A DNA stretch of 64,000 bases from Pseudomonas sp. FP198 (GCF_030687895.1 NZ_CP117452.1:568501-632500), one strand, 5' to 3'. Shown: positions 1 through 10,746, numbered from the stretch's first letter. The notes: generated from the letters alone by a model not told the origin. Numbers and translations are program-made.

Positions 1-617
1 TCGTAGAACGTGCGGTCATCCCACAGCGGTACCAGGGTGTTCCACAGCGCTTTGAGGCGCGGTACGTCGCGCTCGCGGATCGCTTGCTGGATCTCGCTGA
101 AACGCGAGCCATCCTCCAGGGCATCGGCCCAGGCGTCGGCGACTTCCTGGAACAGCGCAGGGAGGTCGGCCATTTTTTCTGCGTAGTAAGTCTGCCCTTC
201 CAGATCGATAACGGTACTGCCCGAGGCCGAGGTCAACGGGTTGGGGAACGGTTTGGTCTCCAGGCCCAGTTTGTCGACGTAGTGGTAGAACGCCGTGGAC
301 GACACCGGAAAACGCATGCCACCGAGCTCGGCAACGATGCCTTCGGCGCCGTTGAACGCTTGGGAGCGCAGGCGTCCGCCCATCTTCGACGCCTCGTAGA
401 CCACCGGTTTGAGGCCCAGCTTCATCAATTCGTAAGCGGCTACGAGGCCGGCGATGCCCGCGCCGACGATCGCCACTTCAGCCCCGTGGTTGTGTTCGGG
501 AATGACCCCCAGGCCGGCCGGGTGCTCGATCCAGTCGTCAAAGGCGAAAGGAAAGTCCGGCCCGAAAATGGTGATGGGCTTCTTGCCGTCTGCTGGGTGG
601 CGATTGTGCTTGTTCAT
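1..617 (-). CDS. davB: Lysine 2-monooxygenase DavB (5' part; runs off the window)
   Basis: This flavoprotein oxidatively decarboxylates L-lysine to 5-aminovaleramide, the first step of the 5-aminovalerate route. About 205 N-terminal residues are present of a family of roughly 560. A dinucleotide-binding GAGIAG sits at residues 52-57, followed by an E-A-S-K-M-G-G-R-L-R stretch typical of the amine-oxidase superfamily. The N-terminus (MNKHNRHPADGKKP) matches the P. putida DavB sequence as I recall it. An AAGG Shine-Dalgarno lies 6 nt before the ATG. The next gene upstream on the same strand is an Lrp/AsnC regulator, the usual partner of amino-acid catabolic genes. DavA would be expected beyond the left edge. 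A tryptophan 2-monooxygenase is the closest alternative. Confidence 0.9.
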   Translation of the reverse strand, partial: MNKHNRHPADGKKPITIFGPDFPFAFDDWIEHPAGLGVIPEHNHGAEVAIVGAGIAGLVAAYELMKLGLKPVVYEASKMGGRLRSQAFNGAEGIVAELGGMRFPVSSTAFYHYVDKLGLETKPFPNPLTSASGSTVIDLEGQTYYAEKMADLPALFQEVADAWADALEDGSRFSEIQQAIRERDVPRLKALWNTLVPLWDDRTFY

Positions 618-658
618 GGCTGACCTTGATGGGCGACTCGACGCGGCGTTCGCGTCTG

Positions 659-687
659 AGTATAGGAAAGATGCCAGCCATTCTAGA
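659..687 (-). promoter_or_regulatory. Candidate sigma-70 promoter for davB
   Basis: On the minus strand a TATACT -10-like hexamer (659-664) lies 17 nt downstream of TCTAGA (682-687), about 40 nt before the davB start. The -10 is good but the -35 is poor, which would suit an activator-dependent promoter. This is inference from sequence only. Confidence 0.3.
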
Positions 688-783
688 GAGGGTGAAACAC
701 GTTAATAAGACGCAATGTGTCGTCGTTCTGATCGGTTTCTAGTCATTTTGACGTGTATGGGAAGCATAATGACGAAACCTTAT

Positions 784-877
784 CCTGTGGGAGCGAGCTT
801 GCTCGCGATAGCGGTCTATCAATCCACCGGAGTGCTGACTGAACCAACGCTATCGCGAGCAAGCTCGCTCCCACAGG
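784..877. repeat. REP pair (inverted)
   Basis: Two inverted copies of the Pseudomonas REP unit (cctgtgggagcgagcttgct and its complement) flank about 35 nt. They lie between davB and the Lrp-type regulator, in a 275-bp gap with no gene. Confidence 0.9.
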
Positions 878-892
878 GTAAGTTGCAAGGCT

Positions 893-1375
893 TCAGACCG
901 GCTGGCCCCGATCGATCTTGCTGCTGAGAATGATCGACGTGGTAGTTTTCTCCACCCCGTCCACGCTGCCGATCTGGTCGAGCAACTGATCCAGCTGTTC
1001 CGGCGAATCGGTGCGCAGCCACGCCACATAATCAAATTCGCCGCTGACCGCGCACAACTGCTGGACCTGCGCCATGGCGCTCAAGCGTCGCAATACATCT
1101 TTACCGGAGCGTGGCTGCACCTTGATGCCGACATAGGCCTGCAGACCGCCATCGATCACCCGCTGGCCGAGACGCACGCCGTACCCGGTGATCACCTTGG
1201 CTTTCTCCAGCCGAGCCAGGCGCGAGGTCACGGTGGTGCGGGCAATCCCCAATTGTCGGGCGAGCATGGCGACGCTTTCCCGCGCGTTGATTTGCAGGGC
1301 TGCGATCAACTGGCGGTCGATTTCGTCGAGGACGGGAGGGCGGATCTCAGTCAAGGTTGGCTCCGGCGCGGGCAT
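893..1375 (-). CDS. Lrp/AsnC-family transcriptional regulator
   Basis: This is a 160-residue feast/famine regulator. An N-terminal winged helix-turn-helix covers about residues 16-64 (LDEIDRQLIAALQINAR, then the recognition region ARTTVTSRLARLE). A C-terminal RAM ligand-binding domain covers about 75-150. The ATG at 1375 is chosen over a TTG one codon upstream. It is transcribed in the same direction as davB and lies just upstream of it, so control of lysine catabolism is the likely role; that is inference from position. The 3' end is next to a REP pair. Ligand specificity cannot be read from the sequence. Confidence 0.88.
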   Translation of the reverse strand: MPAPEPTLTEIRPPVLDEIDRQLIAALQINARESVAMLARQLGIARTTVTSRLARLEKAKVITGYGVRLGQRVIDGGLQAYVGIKVQPRSGKDVLRRLSAMAQVQQLCAVSGEFDYVAWLRTDSPEQLDQLLDQIGSVDGVEKTTTSIILSSKIDRGQPV

Positions 1376-1389
1376 CAATGGCGGGCATG

Positions 1390-3900
1390 TTACAGGTTCC
1401 CTCGCTCGAAATAGCCACTGGCAGGTAAAGCCAGCTGCCGCCAGGCGGCTGCCAAGTGCGCTTGGGAAGGCCTGAGGCAGACACCTTCCTGGCAGATCAG
1501 TTGCTCAATGGGCAACTGCAGCAGAGCGTCCAGTGAGAACGACTGCACCGAACCCTGATCCTCGTTGGCTTCGGTCTCCCAGTCGTGCTGGAAGCTGCGT
1601 AACCGTAGCTGCCCTTCCTCGAAGCTTTCAAACAATGGTCGATAGCCCAGCCATTTCGGCTGTATGCGCAGCGTGTGCGCCTGGACATCAAGAAGCAGCA
1701 GTTGCCAGCCGCGGTAACTTCCACACAGTTCCTCGACATCGGTCGCCATGCAGGTCAGGGCCAGGTAGCGGCTGTCCGCCGACCAGATCATCGAGGGCGC
1801 CAGATCAACCAACGCGCAGCCTGAGGCGGTCAGCAAGTGTCCGCCGAGACGGGGCGTACCGGTACGCACCCAGCTGTCGGAGTATTCCGTCTCACTGCCG
1901 AACAGCCAGGCGGCATCCTGATCATTCCGCGCGGGCTGGATGAAATCCCCCTCGGCAGTGGCCGCTTGCGGGCAGTCCACCAGACGCCAAGGCGGGACGG
2001 CTTTGAGCTGCGAGTCTGTCGGCTGCAACTGCACAGTGTTGTAGAACAGCCGGGATTGCTCGTTGGGACGGAAGAACGACGCGTCGCCGCCAACCTCTGG
2101 CGCGGCGATGTTGAAACGTTGCAACGGGCTGCTTTCCCTGTCTTGATCAAGACGGCCCTGGATCACTGCCAGATTCAACCGGCCATCGCGGAAATCCAGT
2201 ATCCGTTCCACCCACATGGGCGGCCCTTCCAGCAGGCGGTGCTCCCGCACATCGGCAACCACCGCATGGCCGGTGACGGTCGTTGAGTTTTCAAACGGCA
2301 GCAGCGCCAGATAGCGTCCACAATCGGAAACCCGATGGTCCAGCAGCCAAGCCCCCGGCAACGACCAGTCGCCGATCCGGCAGCGATAGCCACCCAGGCC
2401 TTGGCGATTGTCACCGAGCCAGGTCAGGACAGCGCGTACGTCGCCCTGCAACGGTTGCGTCTCGATAAACGAGTCGCCTCGCCGCCCCGTGCTGTCCAGC
2501 GGCAGCATGATCGCCATGCGGGTCAGCTTGAACTCACCGACCTGCACGCGACCTTGAGCGTCATGACCCACTTGGGTTTCGGTATCGCCGTGGATACTCT
2601 CCAGGCCGTAGCCATAACGGCCGGCGCCTGGTCGCGGATAATCGAGATACGAGCCGATACGGACATGGCCTGCATCAAGGCTCAATAATTCGTGCCAATA
2701 AAAGGACGGCTCCGCGTCGCTCTTCACCCACGGCGAGGGCAGGGCGCGCCAGCCATGATCCGCTTGCCACAACCAGTACTGATTGCCATCCGCCTCGTTG
2801 GCCTGCTCCCGGGCCAGACAGACCAGGGCGCGGTTATCGCCGCTCCAGACCAGTGGCGCATCGGCTGCCATGACCAGGCCCGATGGTTGACCATTGAGGC
2901 TGATGGCGTAGCGCGGCGAATACAGCGGCTCCAATGGCTGGGCCAGATCGCGAAAGGTCTTGGGCAACAAGATGTCGCCCTGCAGGATTTGCCCGCCATC
3001 AATGGAAGCCCGTTCGAAGCTGCGCGCAACACTGTCCGGATTCCAGCCAGGCGCAAGCCAAAGGTCCGCAAACGGGGTCAGGTCGGCTACTTCGGCGGCC
3101 TGCAACAGTTCATCCAGTCGGGCCTGACGAACGCTGTTGTCGACCAAGGGGCTATGGCGGCCGCTCAGTTGATCGAGGTCCAGGGCGTCCAGCTCCCAGA
3201 ACTCGCTTTCGGCACAGCGGTACAGCTTGCGTTGCTGCCGGTCGAGCACGACCAGCCCCCATTCCTGGCGGGACGGTACCGGCGCGGCGAAATAGCGACC
3301 GTCGCTGGAGAACACCGCCGAGGAGCCAAGGCCTTGCAAGAGCACGCCATCAGGGAACAGATAATCGCAATGAACGGGGCCGCCCATGGCAATTTCGCTG
3401 TGGTTGAACACCCGGATCGGCTCGCCCTCGGGCGTCAGCAGCGGCTCGTTTGTGCCCCAGGCACTCGGCCCTTGGCCCGCAGAGGAGACCGGCGCCAACC
3501 CAAGGCGGCGCTCCCACTTGCTCACACAGGCGAGCCCGCCAACGATGCTGGCGATCGCCACCAGAATGCCCCACCACTCAGGCAGTGCCCGCCCCAGACT
3601 GAAACCCAGGCCAAACACCGCGCCGACAGTCAGCCTGGCAATGCCCCGACCCACCGCCGAGAAGCCCAGTCGTGCGGCAAGACCCATCAGCAAACCAAGC
3701 AATACCACCGCCAGCAAGGCCAGCGGCGGCGGCAGTATCGTGACGAAAAAGGCTGGCACCACCAGGATGCCGAGCTGCCAGAAGAGTTCGAGGAACAGGC
3801 GGGGAAGGCTGGGGCTGGCGATGATGGGCGTCTCGGCGGGGTATTGGAAATCTGATTGTAAGTGAGCAGACGTTAAAAAAGACAAAGACCCGCTGCTCAT
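1390..3900 (-). CDS. Uncharacterised membrane-anchored beta-propeller-like protein
   Basis: I do not recognise a named family. The 836-residue product has a hydrophobic N-terminal region (about residues 30-130) that can form four or so membrane segments, with a poly-Leu/Val stretch after TILPPP. About 690 mostly soluble residues follow. That part contains recurring W-S-x-D-x-R-x-L-A type strands (WSGDNRALVCL, DCGRYLALLPF, WSADSRYLALTC), which resemble TolB/WD40 propeller blades. It ends 14 nt before the Lrp-type regulator, so the two could be co-transcribed. It is divergent from the hipB-like gene with only 64 bp between. No catalytic motif is visible. Confidence 0.8.
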   Translation of the reverse strand: MSSGSLSFLTSAHLQSDFQYPAETPIIASPSLPRLFLELFWQLGILVVPAFFVTILPPPLALLAVVLLGLLMGLAARLGFSAVGRGIARLTVGAVFGLGFSLGRALPEWWGILVAIASIVGGLACVSKWERRLGLAPVSSAGQGPSAWGTNEPLLTPEGEPIRVFNHSEIAMGGPVHCDYLFPDGVLLQGLGSSAVFSSDGRYFAAPVPSRQEWGLVVLDRQQRKLYRCAESEFWELDALDLDQLSGRHSPLVDNSVRQARLDELLQAAEVADLTPFADLWLAPGWNPDSVARSFERASIDGGQILQGDILLPKTFRDLAQPLEPLYSPRYAISLNGQPSGLVMAADAPLVWSGDNRALVCLAREQANEADGNQYWLWQADHGWRALPSPWVKSDAEPSFYWHELLSLDAGHVRIGSYLDYPRPGAGRYGYGLESIHGDTETQVGHDAQGRVQVGEFKLTRMAIMLPLDSTGRRGDSFIETQPLQGDVRAVLTWLGDNRQGLGGYRCRIGDWSLPGAWLLDHRVSDCGRYLALLPFENSTTVTGHAVVADVREHRLLEGPPMWVERILDFRDGRLNLAVIQGRLDQDRESSPLQRFNIAAPEVGGDASFFRPNEQSRLFYNTVQLQPTDSQLKAVPPWRLVDCPQAATAEGDFIQPARNDQDAAWLFGSETEYSDSWVRTGTPRLGGHLLTASGCALVDLAPSMIWSADSRYLALTCMATDVEELCGSYRGWQLLLLDVQAHTLRIQPKWLGYRPLFESFEEGQLRLRSFQHDWETEANEDQGSVQSFSLDALLQLPIEQLICQEGVCLRPSQAHLAAAWRQLALPASGYFERGNL

Positions 3901-3923
3901 TCTTTGATTATTTGGCGTGTTGG

Positions 3924-3960
3924 GTATACGTTACATCTCAATCATTTTGTCGCGTATACG
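3924..3960. promoter_or_regulatory. Candidate operators of the HipB-like regulator
   Basis: The heptamer GTATACG, with the palindrome GTATAC, occurs at 3924-3930 and again at 3954-3960. The 30-bp spacing is close to three helical turns, and the second copy sits 4 nt before the antitoxin ATG. HipB-type antitoxins repress their own operons through paired operators, so this is a reasonable candidate site; it is not demonstrated. Confidence 0.4.
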
Positions 3961-3964
3961 AAAC

Positions 3965-4216
3965 ATGGATTATTTGCTCATTACTGCCCGCCTTGGCATA
4001 CAGATAAGGCAATGCCGTTCAAATCGCGGGCTGACCCAAGCGAATCTGGCTGCCTTGGCCGGCATCCCCCGGCAAAAGGTTATTGCCATCGAGAAGGGTG
4101 ACGTGTCGGTAAGCATGGCTGCTTACGCACGAGTACTGGGAGCACTGGATTGCGAGCTGGCCGTGACAGCGGCCGCAATGCCGACACTGGATGAAATTGA
4201 AGGGATATTCGACTGA
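3965..4216 (+). CDS. HipB-like XRE-family antitoxin/regulator
   Basis: This is an 83-residue single-domain Cro/CI-type helix-turn-helix protein. The HTH spans about residues 11-60 (RQCRSNRGLTQANLAALAGI, then RQKVIAIEKG). The ATG at 3965 gives the normal HipB length, whereas the longest frame starts at a GTG at 3917. The stop overlaps the ATG of the following hipA remnant (TGATG), the usual hipBA arrangement. The frame is intact although its toxin partner is broken, so it may now be a free-standing regulator of itself or of the divergent gene. Confidence 0.8.
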   Translation: MDYLLITARLGIQIRQCRSNRGLTQANLAALAGIPRQKVIAIEKGDVSVSMAAYARVLGALDCELAVTAAAMPTLDEIEGIFD

Positions 4217-4887
4217 TGGCAGCTGTGTTGCAGGTGGCAACCCTGAAGGTGCCAGCGGAAGAATCGTTGGCGGTGCCGGGGATTACCGGTTCCGTTATCA
4301 CGACGAGGCGAATCCCCAGGCTGCTATAAGCCTGCTCATGCCTGTGCGCCTGGATGAGTATCGTCATCGAGATCTGCACCCGATCTTTCAAATGAATCTG
4401 CCCGAAGGGTACGTCTTAGAGCAGTTGCGCAACCGCCTGGCCAAGGTAGCTGACGTCGATCCCATGCTGCTTCTTGCGTTGTCGGGAAGCAGTTCACCCA
4501 TCGGGCGAGTAGCAGTGAGTTCCGCCGACGTCGATGCGTTATTGCAGCGTCAACAATTCCCAGGAGAAAAGCTGGAAGAAATCCTGGCGTGGGACGGTGC
4601 CGAGGATATTTTTACCGAGCTTGTTGATCGCTATATCCTGCGGGCCGGGATTTCGGGCGTGCAGCCTAAGATTCTTGTGTCCGAACACGAGGCTATTCGG
4701 TTCTCGACAGGGGCTGCTGGACTTTGCTCAGGTGTGTGATGTTGCTCAGCCAGAAGAAGTAATCCGCTTGCAACTGCGAGCGCTGGAACGAGTAGTGGCT
4801 CGTTCAACCGAGCTTTGTGAGCAGGCCCCACATGTGGTCGCGGCGATCAGGCAGTGTGCGGAGCCGTTCTTGAGAACCTTTGGATAG
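4216..4887 (+). pseudogene. hipA toxin remnant: frameshift plus loss of the kinase core
   Basis: The ATG at 4216 starts MAAVLQVATL in HipA style, but that frame closes after 37 codons at an in-frame TAA. HipA-like sequence resumes in another frame with GRIVGGAGDYRFRYHDEA and continues through NLPEGYVLEQLRNRLAK and ISGVQPKILVSEHEA. One missing base near 4238-4245 would join the two. That second frame stops at 4739. A HipA-like C-terminal tail (DFAQVCDVAQPEEVIRLQLR to RTFG, stop at 4885-4887) follows in the first frame. About 200 residues carrying the catalytic Asp and kinase core of a family of roughly 430 are absent. The toxin cannot be active. Confidence 0.85.
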
Positions 4888-4902
4888 GGTGCAGCGCTGC
4901 TG

Positions 4903-4936
4903 CAAAAAACACAAAAGCCGCGCAATGCGCGGCTTT
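4903..4936 (-). terminator. Rho-independent terminator after the tRNA
   Basis: A perfect 10-bp stem AAAGCCGCGC/GCGCGGCTTT (4914-4936, loop of 3) is followed on the minus strand by TTTTGTGTTTTTT. It lies directly downstream of the tRNA gene. It could also stop transcription arriving from the hipBA side. Confidence 0.85.
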
Positions 4937-4941
4937 CAATT

Positions 4942-5018
4942 TGGTGGGCCCACACGGACTCGAACCGTGGACCAAAGGATTATGAGTCCTCTGCTCTAAC
5001 CAACTGAGCTATAGGCCC
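4942..5018 (-). tRNA. tRNA with CAU anticodon, probably tRNA-Ile2 (lysidine type)
   Basis: The 77-nt cloverleaf includes an encoded CCA. It has acceptor stem GGGCCTA, D-loop AGCTCAGTTGGTTAGAGC, anticodon loop CTCATAA and T-arm GGTTCGAGTCC. CAU is shared by elongator tRNA-Met and by tRNA-Ile2, whose C34 is changed to lysidine by TilS. C4 and C5 in the acceptor stem match the C4-G69/C5-G68 pairs known as TilS determinants, and differ from E. coli tRNA-Met (U4, A5). I therefore favour Ile2. Only 15 bp separate it from the rmcA stop, so it is either co-transcribed with rmcA or driven from a promoter inside it. Confidence 0.9.
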
Positions 5019-5033
5019 TCAGTAGGCCGCGGA

Positions 5034-8000
5034 TTATAGCGACGGTTTCTCGGCTGTGCTATCCGAAAAATCCGATACGGTCACATGCAGAAACGTCGCG
5101 GCAAATTCTTCGGCGCACAGGGGCAGGCTGACGATGTAGCCCTGGATCTGCTCGCAGCCTTCCTCGGCGAGAAATTGCTGTTGGGCGAGGGTTTCGACGC
5201 CCTCGGCGATGATGCTGAACTGCATGCTCCGGCCCAGGGCGATGATTGCCCGCACGATGGCCACATCGTGGGGGTCATCGGGCAGGCCGCGGACGAAGGA
5301 TTGGTCGATTTTCAGGATGTCCAGCGGCAGGCGTTTGAGGTAGCTCAGCGAGGAATAGCCGGTGCCGAAGTCGTCGATGGCCAGTTGCACGCCGAGTTTT
5401 TTCAGTTGATGCAGTACCGTCAGGGCCTCTTCGGCCTGGCTCATGATGAAATTTTCGGTAATCTCCAGTTGCAACAAACCAGGCTCAAGGTGGTTTTCCC
5501 GCAGCAACTGTTCAATCCGACCCAGCAGGTTGGGTTGGCGCAATTGGGCGCCGGCCAGGTTGACCGACAGTGGCCCGAGGCTTTCGTGACAGCTGTTCCA
5601 TGCGTGCAGTTGCCGGCAGGCGTTTTCCAGTACCCAATCGCCGATCTGCAGGATCATGCCGTTTTCTTCGGCCAGGGGAATGAAATGCTCCGGCGGTACG
5701 TCGCCAAAGGTCGGATGGGTCCAGCGAATCAGTGCCTCGGCGCCCACCAGCCGGTTGTCGATGAGGCTGATTTTTGGTTGGAAAGACAACGACAGCTCGT
5801 TGCGCTCGATCGCCCGGCGCAGCTCGTGCTCCAATGCCACGCGCTCGCTGGCCTGGGCGGTGAGGTCACGGGTGTAGCTTTCCACCCGGTTGCGGCCCTT
5901 GGCTTTGGAGCGGTACATCGCCGCGTCGGCGTTCTTGACCAGCGTGGCGACATCGCAGCCATCCTGCGGATAGAGACTGGTGCCGATGCTGGCGCTGATG
6001 AAAAACTCATGCTCGCCGGCCTGGAACGGCGCGCAGAAACAGTTCAACAGCTTTTGCGCGATGTGCTCGGCATCGCTGGGCTGCTGCAGGCCGGGCAGCA
6101 GGATAATGAATTCGTCACCGCCCAGGCGCGCCACGGTGTCGATATCACGCAGTTGCTCGCGCAGGCGCACGGCAATGCCCTTGAGCAGCAGATCGCCGAC
6201 CGGGTGCCCGAGGCTGTCGTTGATGTGCTTGAAGCGGTCCAGGTCGAGGAACAGTACCGCGCCCTGGCCGCCATTTTCTTGCTGACTGTTGAGCGCTGAG
6301 AGCAGCCGGCTTTCGAACAGGGTGCGATTCGGCAGGCCCGTGAGCGGGTCGTGATGCGCCTGGTAATCGAGTCGGGCCTGGGCGTGTTTGAGGCTTGAAA
6401 TGTCGGCAAAAACCGCGACGAAATGGGTGGTCTGCTGTTCCTGGTTGCGCACGGCGCTAATGGTCAGCCAGCTGGGATACAGCTCGCCATTCTTGCGTCG
6501 ATTGGAGATCTCACCCTGCCAGTGGCCCTCCGCCGTCAACTGATGCCACATCGCGGCATAAAACGCGCTGTCGTGCAGCCCGGAGGCCAGCAGCCGAGGC
6601 GTATGGCCCAGCGCTTCGGTTTCGCTATAGCCGGTGATTTCGGTAAAGGCCCGGTTCACGGCGCTGATGTGCTGTTGCGTATCGGTGATCAGTACGCCTT
6701 CGGCGGTGCTTTCGAATACGGTGGCCGCCTGCTGCAGTTTCTCCTGCATGAAGTGGCGTTCGGTGATGTCCCGGGCGATGGTCAGCATGCAGTCCTCGTT
6801 GCCGATGGGCAGCGGACGACTCGACACCTCGCAGAGCCGTATCTGCCCGTCGTTGCGGCGGATATGGCAGCTGAAATCCTTTACGAAACCGTCCCGCTGC
6901 AGCAGGTCGAGCATTTGTTTGCGTTCATCGAGGTTGACCCATATCCCGAGGTCGAGGGTGGAGCGATCAACCGATAGGGCGCTGTTGAAACCGGTAATGC
7001 GGCTGAAACCGTCGTTGACTTCAATCAGCAAACCATCGCTCTGCCGGGATAGCAGCAAGCCGTCGGGCGAGGCATGAAAAGCCTTGGCGAACTTTTCTTC
7101 GGAGGTCTGCAATTGTTGCTGGGTCTCCTTGAGCTGGCTGATGTCGCGCACCACCACGACCAGGGCTGGGGTGGTGTCCAGATCAAAGGGTTCGGCCGAT
7201 ATCAGCCCGGTGAACACTTCGCCGTTGCTGCGTTGGAAAGGCATTTCCAGATTGCGAATGCTCCCGGCCTGCAACCGCTGGAGCAAGCTCGGGCCGACGC
7301 CCTGTATGCCCCAGATGTCCAGGTCGGTAGCGCTTTTGCCGACCACCTCTGCGGCGCTGAGGCCAATCTGCTCTTCGAAGGCTTTATTGACCTCCAGCAG
7401 GCAACCGTCCAGCAGGCGCGCAATCACCAGGATGTCCGGGCACTGGCGAAACACCGAGCCGAACTTCTGTTCGGAAAGGCGCAGCGCTTCCTCGGTGTGC
7501 TTTGCTTCGCTGATGTCGATCATCAGTCCGCGCATCAACGGCTCATGGCCATGCTTGATCAGGCTGACGATGTCCCGCACCCACAGGCAACGACCGTCGG
7601 CGGTGATCACCCGGTAATCGATGCAGTGATCGCGGCCGGCAAGGACTTCGTGATCGCAATAAGTCTGCGCGCGGATCAGGTCCGCCGGGTGAATGATGTT
7701 GCGCCAGAACCCGGGGATGAGCCAATGGGCGAGGGGGTAGCCGAGCAATTCTTCGGCATGAGGCGATACATAGCTGTAGGTGAAGTCGCTGACCCTGGCT
7801 TCCCAGGCAATCGCCGAAAGGCTCTCTACCAGCCCGCGATAATGGTATTCGCTGCTGCGCAACTCCTGTTCCAGGTCGACGCGTCGGGCTATTTCCGAAC
7901 TCAGGCGACGGTTGATGCGAATCACCACTGCCAGGATGGCGATCAACAGCAGCAGCCCGGGCAGGCCGTAAAGCAGCAGGTCTGACCAGAGCTGGCGATA

Positions 8001-8777
8001 GTCCCGCACGTTGCCAACCCATTTTTCCTGGATTTCGCTGATCTCCATCGGCGTCATGTCCGCCAGGACCTTGTCGAGGATGCCCACCAATATCTTGTTT
8101 TCCCGTGGGACGGCCATCGCCAACTGATAGCGATAAGGCGTTTCTCCGCTGACGTAGAGCCCGTCAAGCTTGAGCTGGCGCAAGCTCCACACGCTGGAAG
8201 CAAGATCGCCCACCACCGCATCGACTTCATCGGTCGCCAAGGCCTGCAGCGCCGAACTGACGTTGGGCAGCGCGACCAGGTTCAGGTCGGGGTGGTGGTT
8301 GCGCAGCAGTTCGTGGGGAGCATAGTTCTCCACCACGGCGATTTTCAGGCCGTAAAGGTCTTCGAGCTTATGGGGTCGGGGCCCGCCTTTATGGGCCAGG
8401 ATGACAATCGGAAAATCGAGGTAGGGGCGGGTGAATGACAGGTAGTTCTGGCGTTCGGGGGTGGACATGATGCCCGGTAGAAGGTCGATCTTGCCCTGCA
8501 CGACCTGTTCCAGCACCTCCGTCCAACTGACGGGTTCGATGGGGGTGAGCGTGACGGCCAGTTTCTCGCGGATGATGTCGACATAGTCGGCGGCCAAGCC
8601 TTGGTAGCGGCCATTGTCGTCGCGAAATTCGAACGGTGGCCATGACGCATCGACACCCAGGCGCAGGTCGGGATGGTCCTTGAGCCAGCGGCGTTCTTCC
8701 TCCGTGAGCGTCAACGCGCCGGCCGTTGCGGTCCAGGTCATCAGTGACAGCAAAAGCACGGCCGTCAGTCTGGGCAT
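5034..8777 (-). CDS. rmcA: RmcA-like c-di-GMP sensor: periplasmic binding domain, 4 PAS, GGDEF, EAL
   Basis: This inner-membrane protein of 1247 residues joins opposing c-di-GMP activities. In order (residues counted from a GTG one codon upstream): signal peptide 1-22; periplasmic solute-binding-like domain about 30-255; transmembrane segment about 266-289; four PAS domains about 310-425, 435-550, 560-675 and 685-800; diguanylate cyclase with intact GGDEF at 887-891 and an RxxD inhibitory site at 878-881; and a phosphodiesterase domain with EAL at 1015-1017 and DDFGTGYSSL. The architecture, length and position beside rpoD match P. aeruginosa RmcA (PA0575), a redox-responsive c-di-GMP regulator. 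Both catalytic motifs look complete. The ligand of the periplasmic domain is unknown. Confidence 0.9.
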   Translation of the reverse strand: MPRLTAVLLLSLMTWTATAGALTLTEEERRWLKDHPDLRLGVDASWPPFEFRDDNGRYQGLAADYVDIIREKLAVTLTPIEPVSWTEVLEQVVQGKIDLLPGIMSTPERQNYLSFTRPYLDFPIVILAHKGGPRPHKLEDLYGLKIAVVENYAPHELLRNHHPDLNLVALPNVSSALQALATDEVDAVVGDLASSVWSLRQLKLDGLYVSGETPYRYQLAMAVPRENKILVGILDKVLADMTPMEISEIQEKWVGNVRDYRQLWSDLLLYGLPGLLLLIAILAVVIRINRRLSSEIARRVDLEQELRSSEYHYRGLVESLSAIAWEARVSDFTYSYVSPHAEELLGYPLAHWLIPGFWRNIIHPADLIRAQTYCDHEVLAGRDHCIDYRVITADGRCLWVRDIVSLIKHGHEPLMRGLMIDISEAKHTEEALRLSEQKFGSVFRQCPDILVIARLLDGCLLEVNKAFEEQIGLSAAEVVGKSATDLDIWGIQGVGPSLLQRLQAGSIRNLEMPFQRSNGEVFTGLISAEPFDLDTTPALVVVVRDISQLKETQQQLQTSEEKFAKAFHASPDGLLLSRQSDGLLIEVNDGFSRITGFNSALSVDRSTLDLGIWVNLDERKQMLDLLQRDGFVKDFSCHIRRNDGQIRLCEVSSRPLPIGNEDCMLTIARDITERHFMQEKLQQAATVFESTAEGVLITDTQQHISAVNRAFTEITGYSETEALGHTPRLLASGLHDSAFYAAMWHQLTAEGHWQGEISNRRKNGELYPSWLTISAVRNQEQQTTHFVAVFADISSLKHAQARLDYQAHHDPLTGLPNRTLFESRLLSALNSQQENGGQGAVLFLDLDRFKHINDSLGHPVGDLLLKGIAVRLREQLRDIDTVARLGGDEFIILLPGLQQPSDAEHIAQKLLNCFCAPFQAGEHEFFISASIGTSLYPQDGCDVATLVKNADAAMYRSKAKGRNRVESYTRDLTAQASERVALEHELRRAIERNELSLSFQPKISLIDNRLVGAEALIRWTHPTFGDVPPEHFIPLAEENGMILQIGDWVLENACRQLHAWNSCHESLGPLSVNLAGAQLRQPNLLGRIEQLLRENHLEPGLLQLEITENFIMSQAEEALTVLHQLKKLGVQLAIDDFGTGYSSLSYLKRLPLDILKIDQSFVRGLPDDPHDVAIVRAIIALGRSMQFSIIAEGVETLAQQQFLAEEGCEQIQGYIVSLPLCAEEFAATFLHVTVSDFSDSTAEKPSL

Positions 8778-8868
8778 CACGGTCTCGTCATGGCTGGGAA
8801 AGGATGATTCGAGTGTAGACGGACAACAGGGCGGGGGAGCAAGAAGGAAGAGTTATCTGCGCATAACA

Positions 8869-8893
8869 AAACCCCCGGCAGGGCCGGGGGTTT
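8869..8893 (-). terminator. Terminator of rpoD
   Basis: An 11-bp stem AAACCCCCGGC/GCCGGGGGTTT with a 3-nt loop lies 5 nt past the rpoD stop and is followed by T residues on the minus strand. Confidence 0.85.
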
Positions 8894-8898
8894 GAAGG

Positions 8899-10746
<1,848 letters not shown>

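Noticed and set aside
784..877. Repeated short palindromes considered as a possible CRISPR array
   Set aside because: The copies are scattered inverted pairs between genes, not regularly spaced direct repeats with unique spacers, and no cas genes are present.
4942..5018. Calling the CAU tRNA an elongator tRNA-Met, or a phage attachment site
   Set aside because: Acceptor bases C4/C5 favour Ile2, and no duplicated tRNA 3' end or integrase lies nearby.
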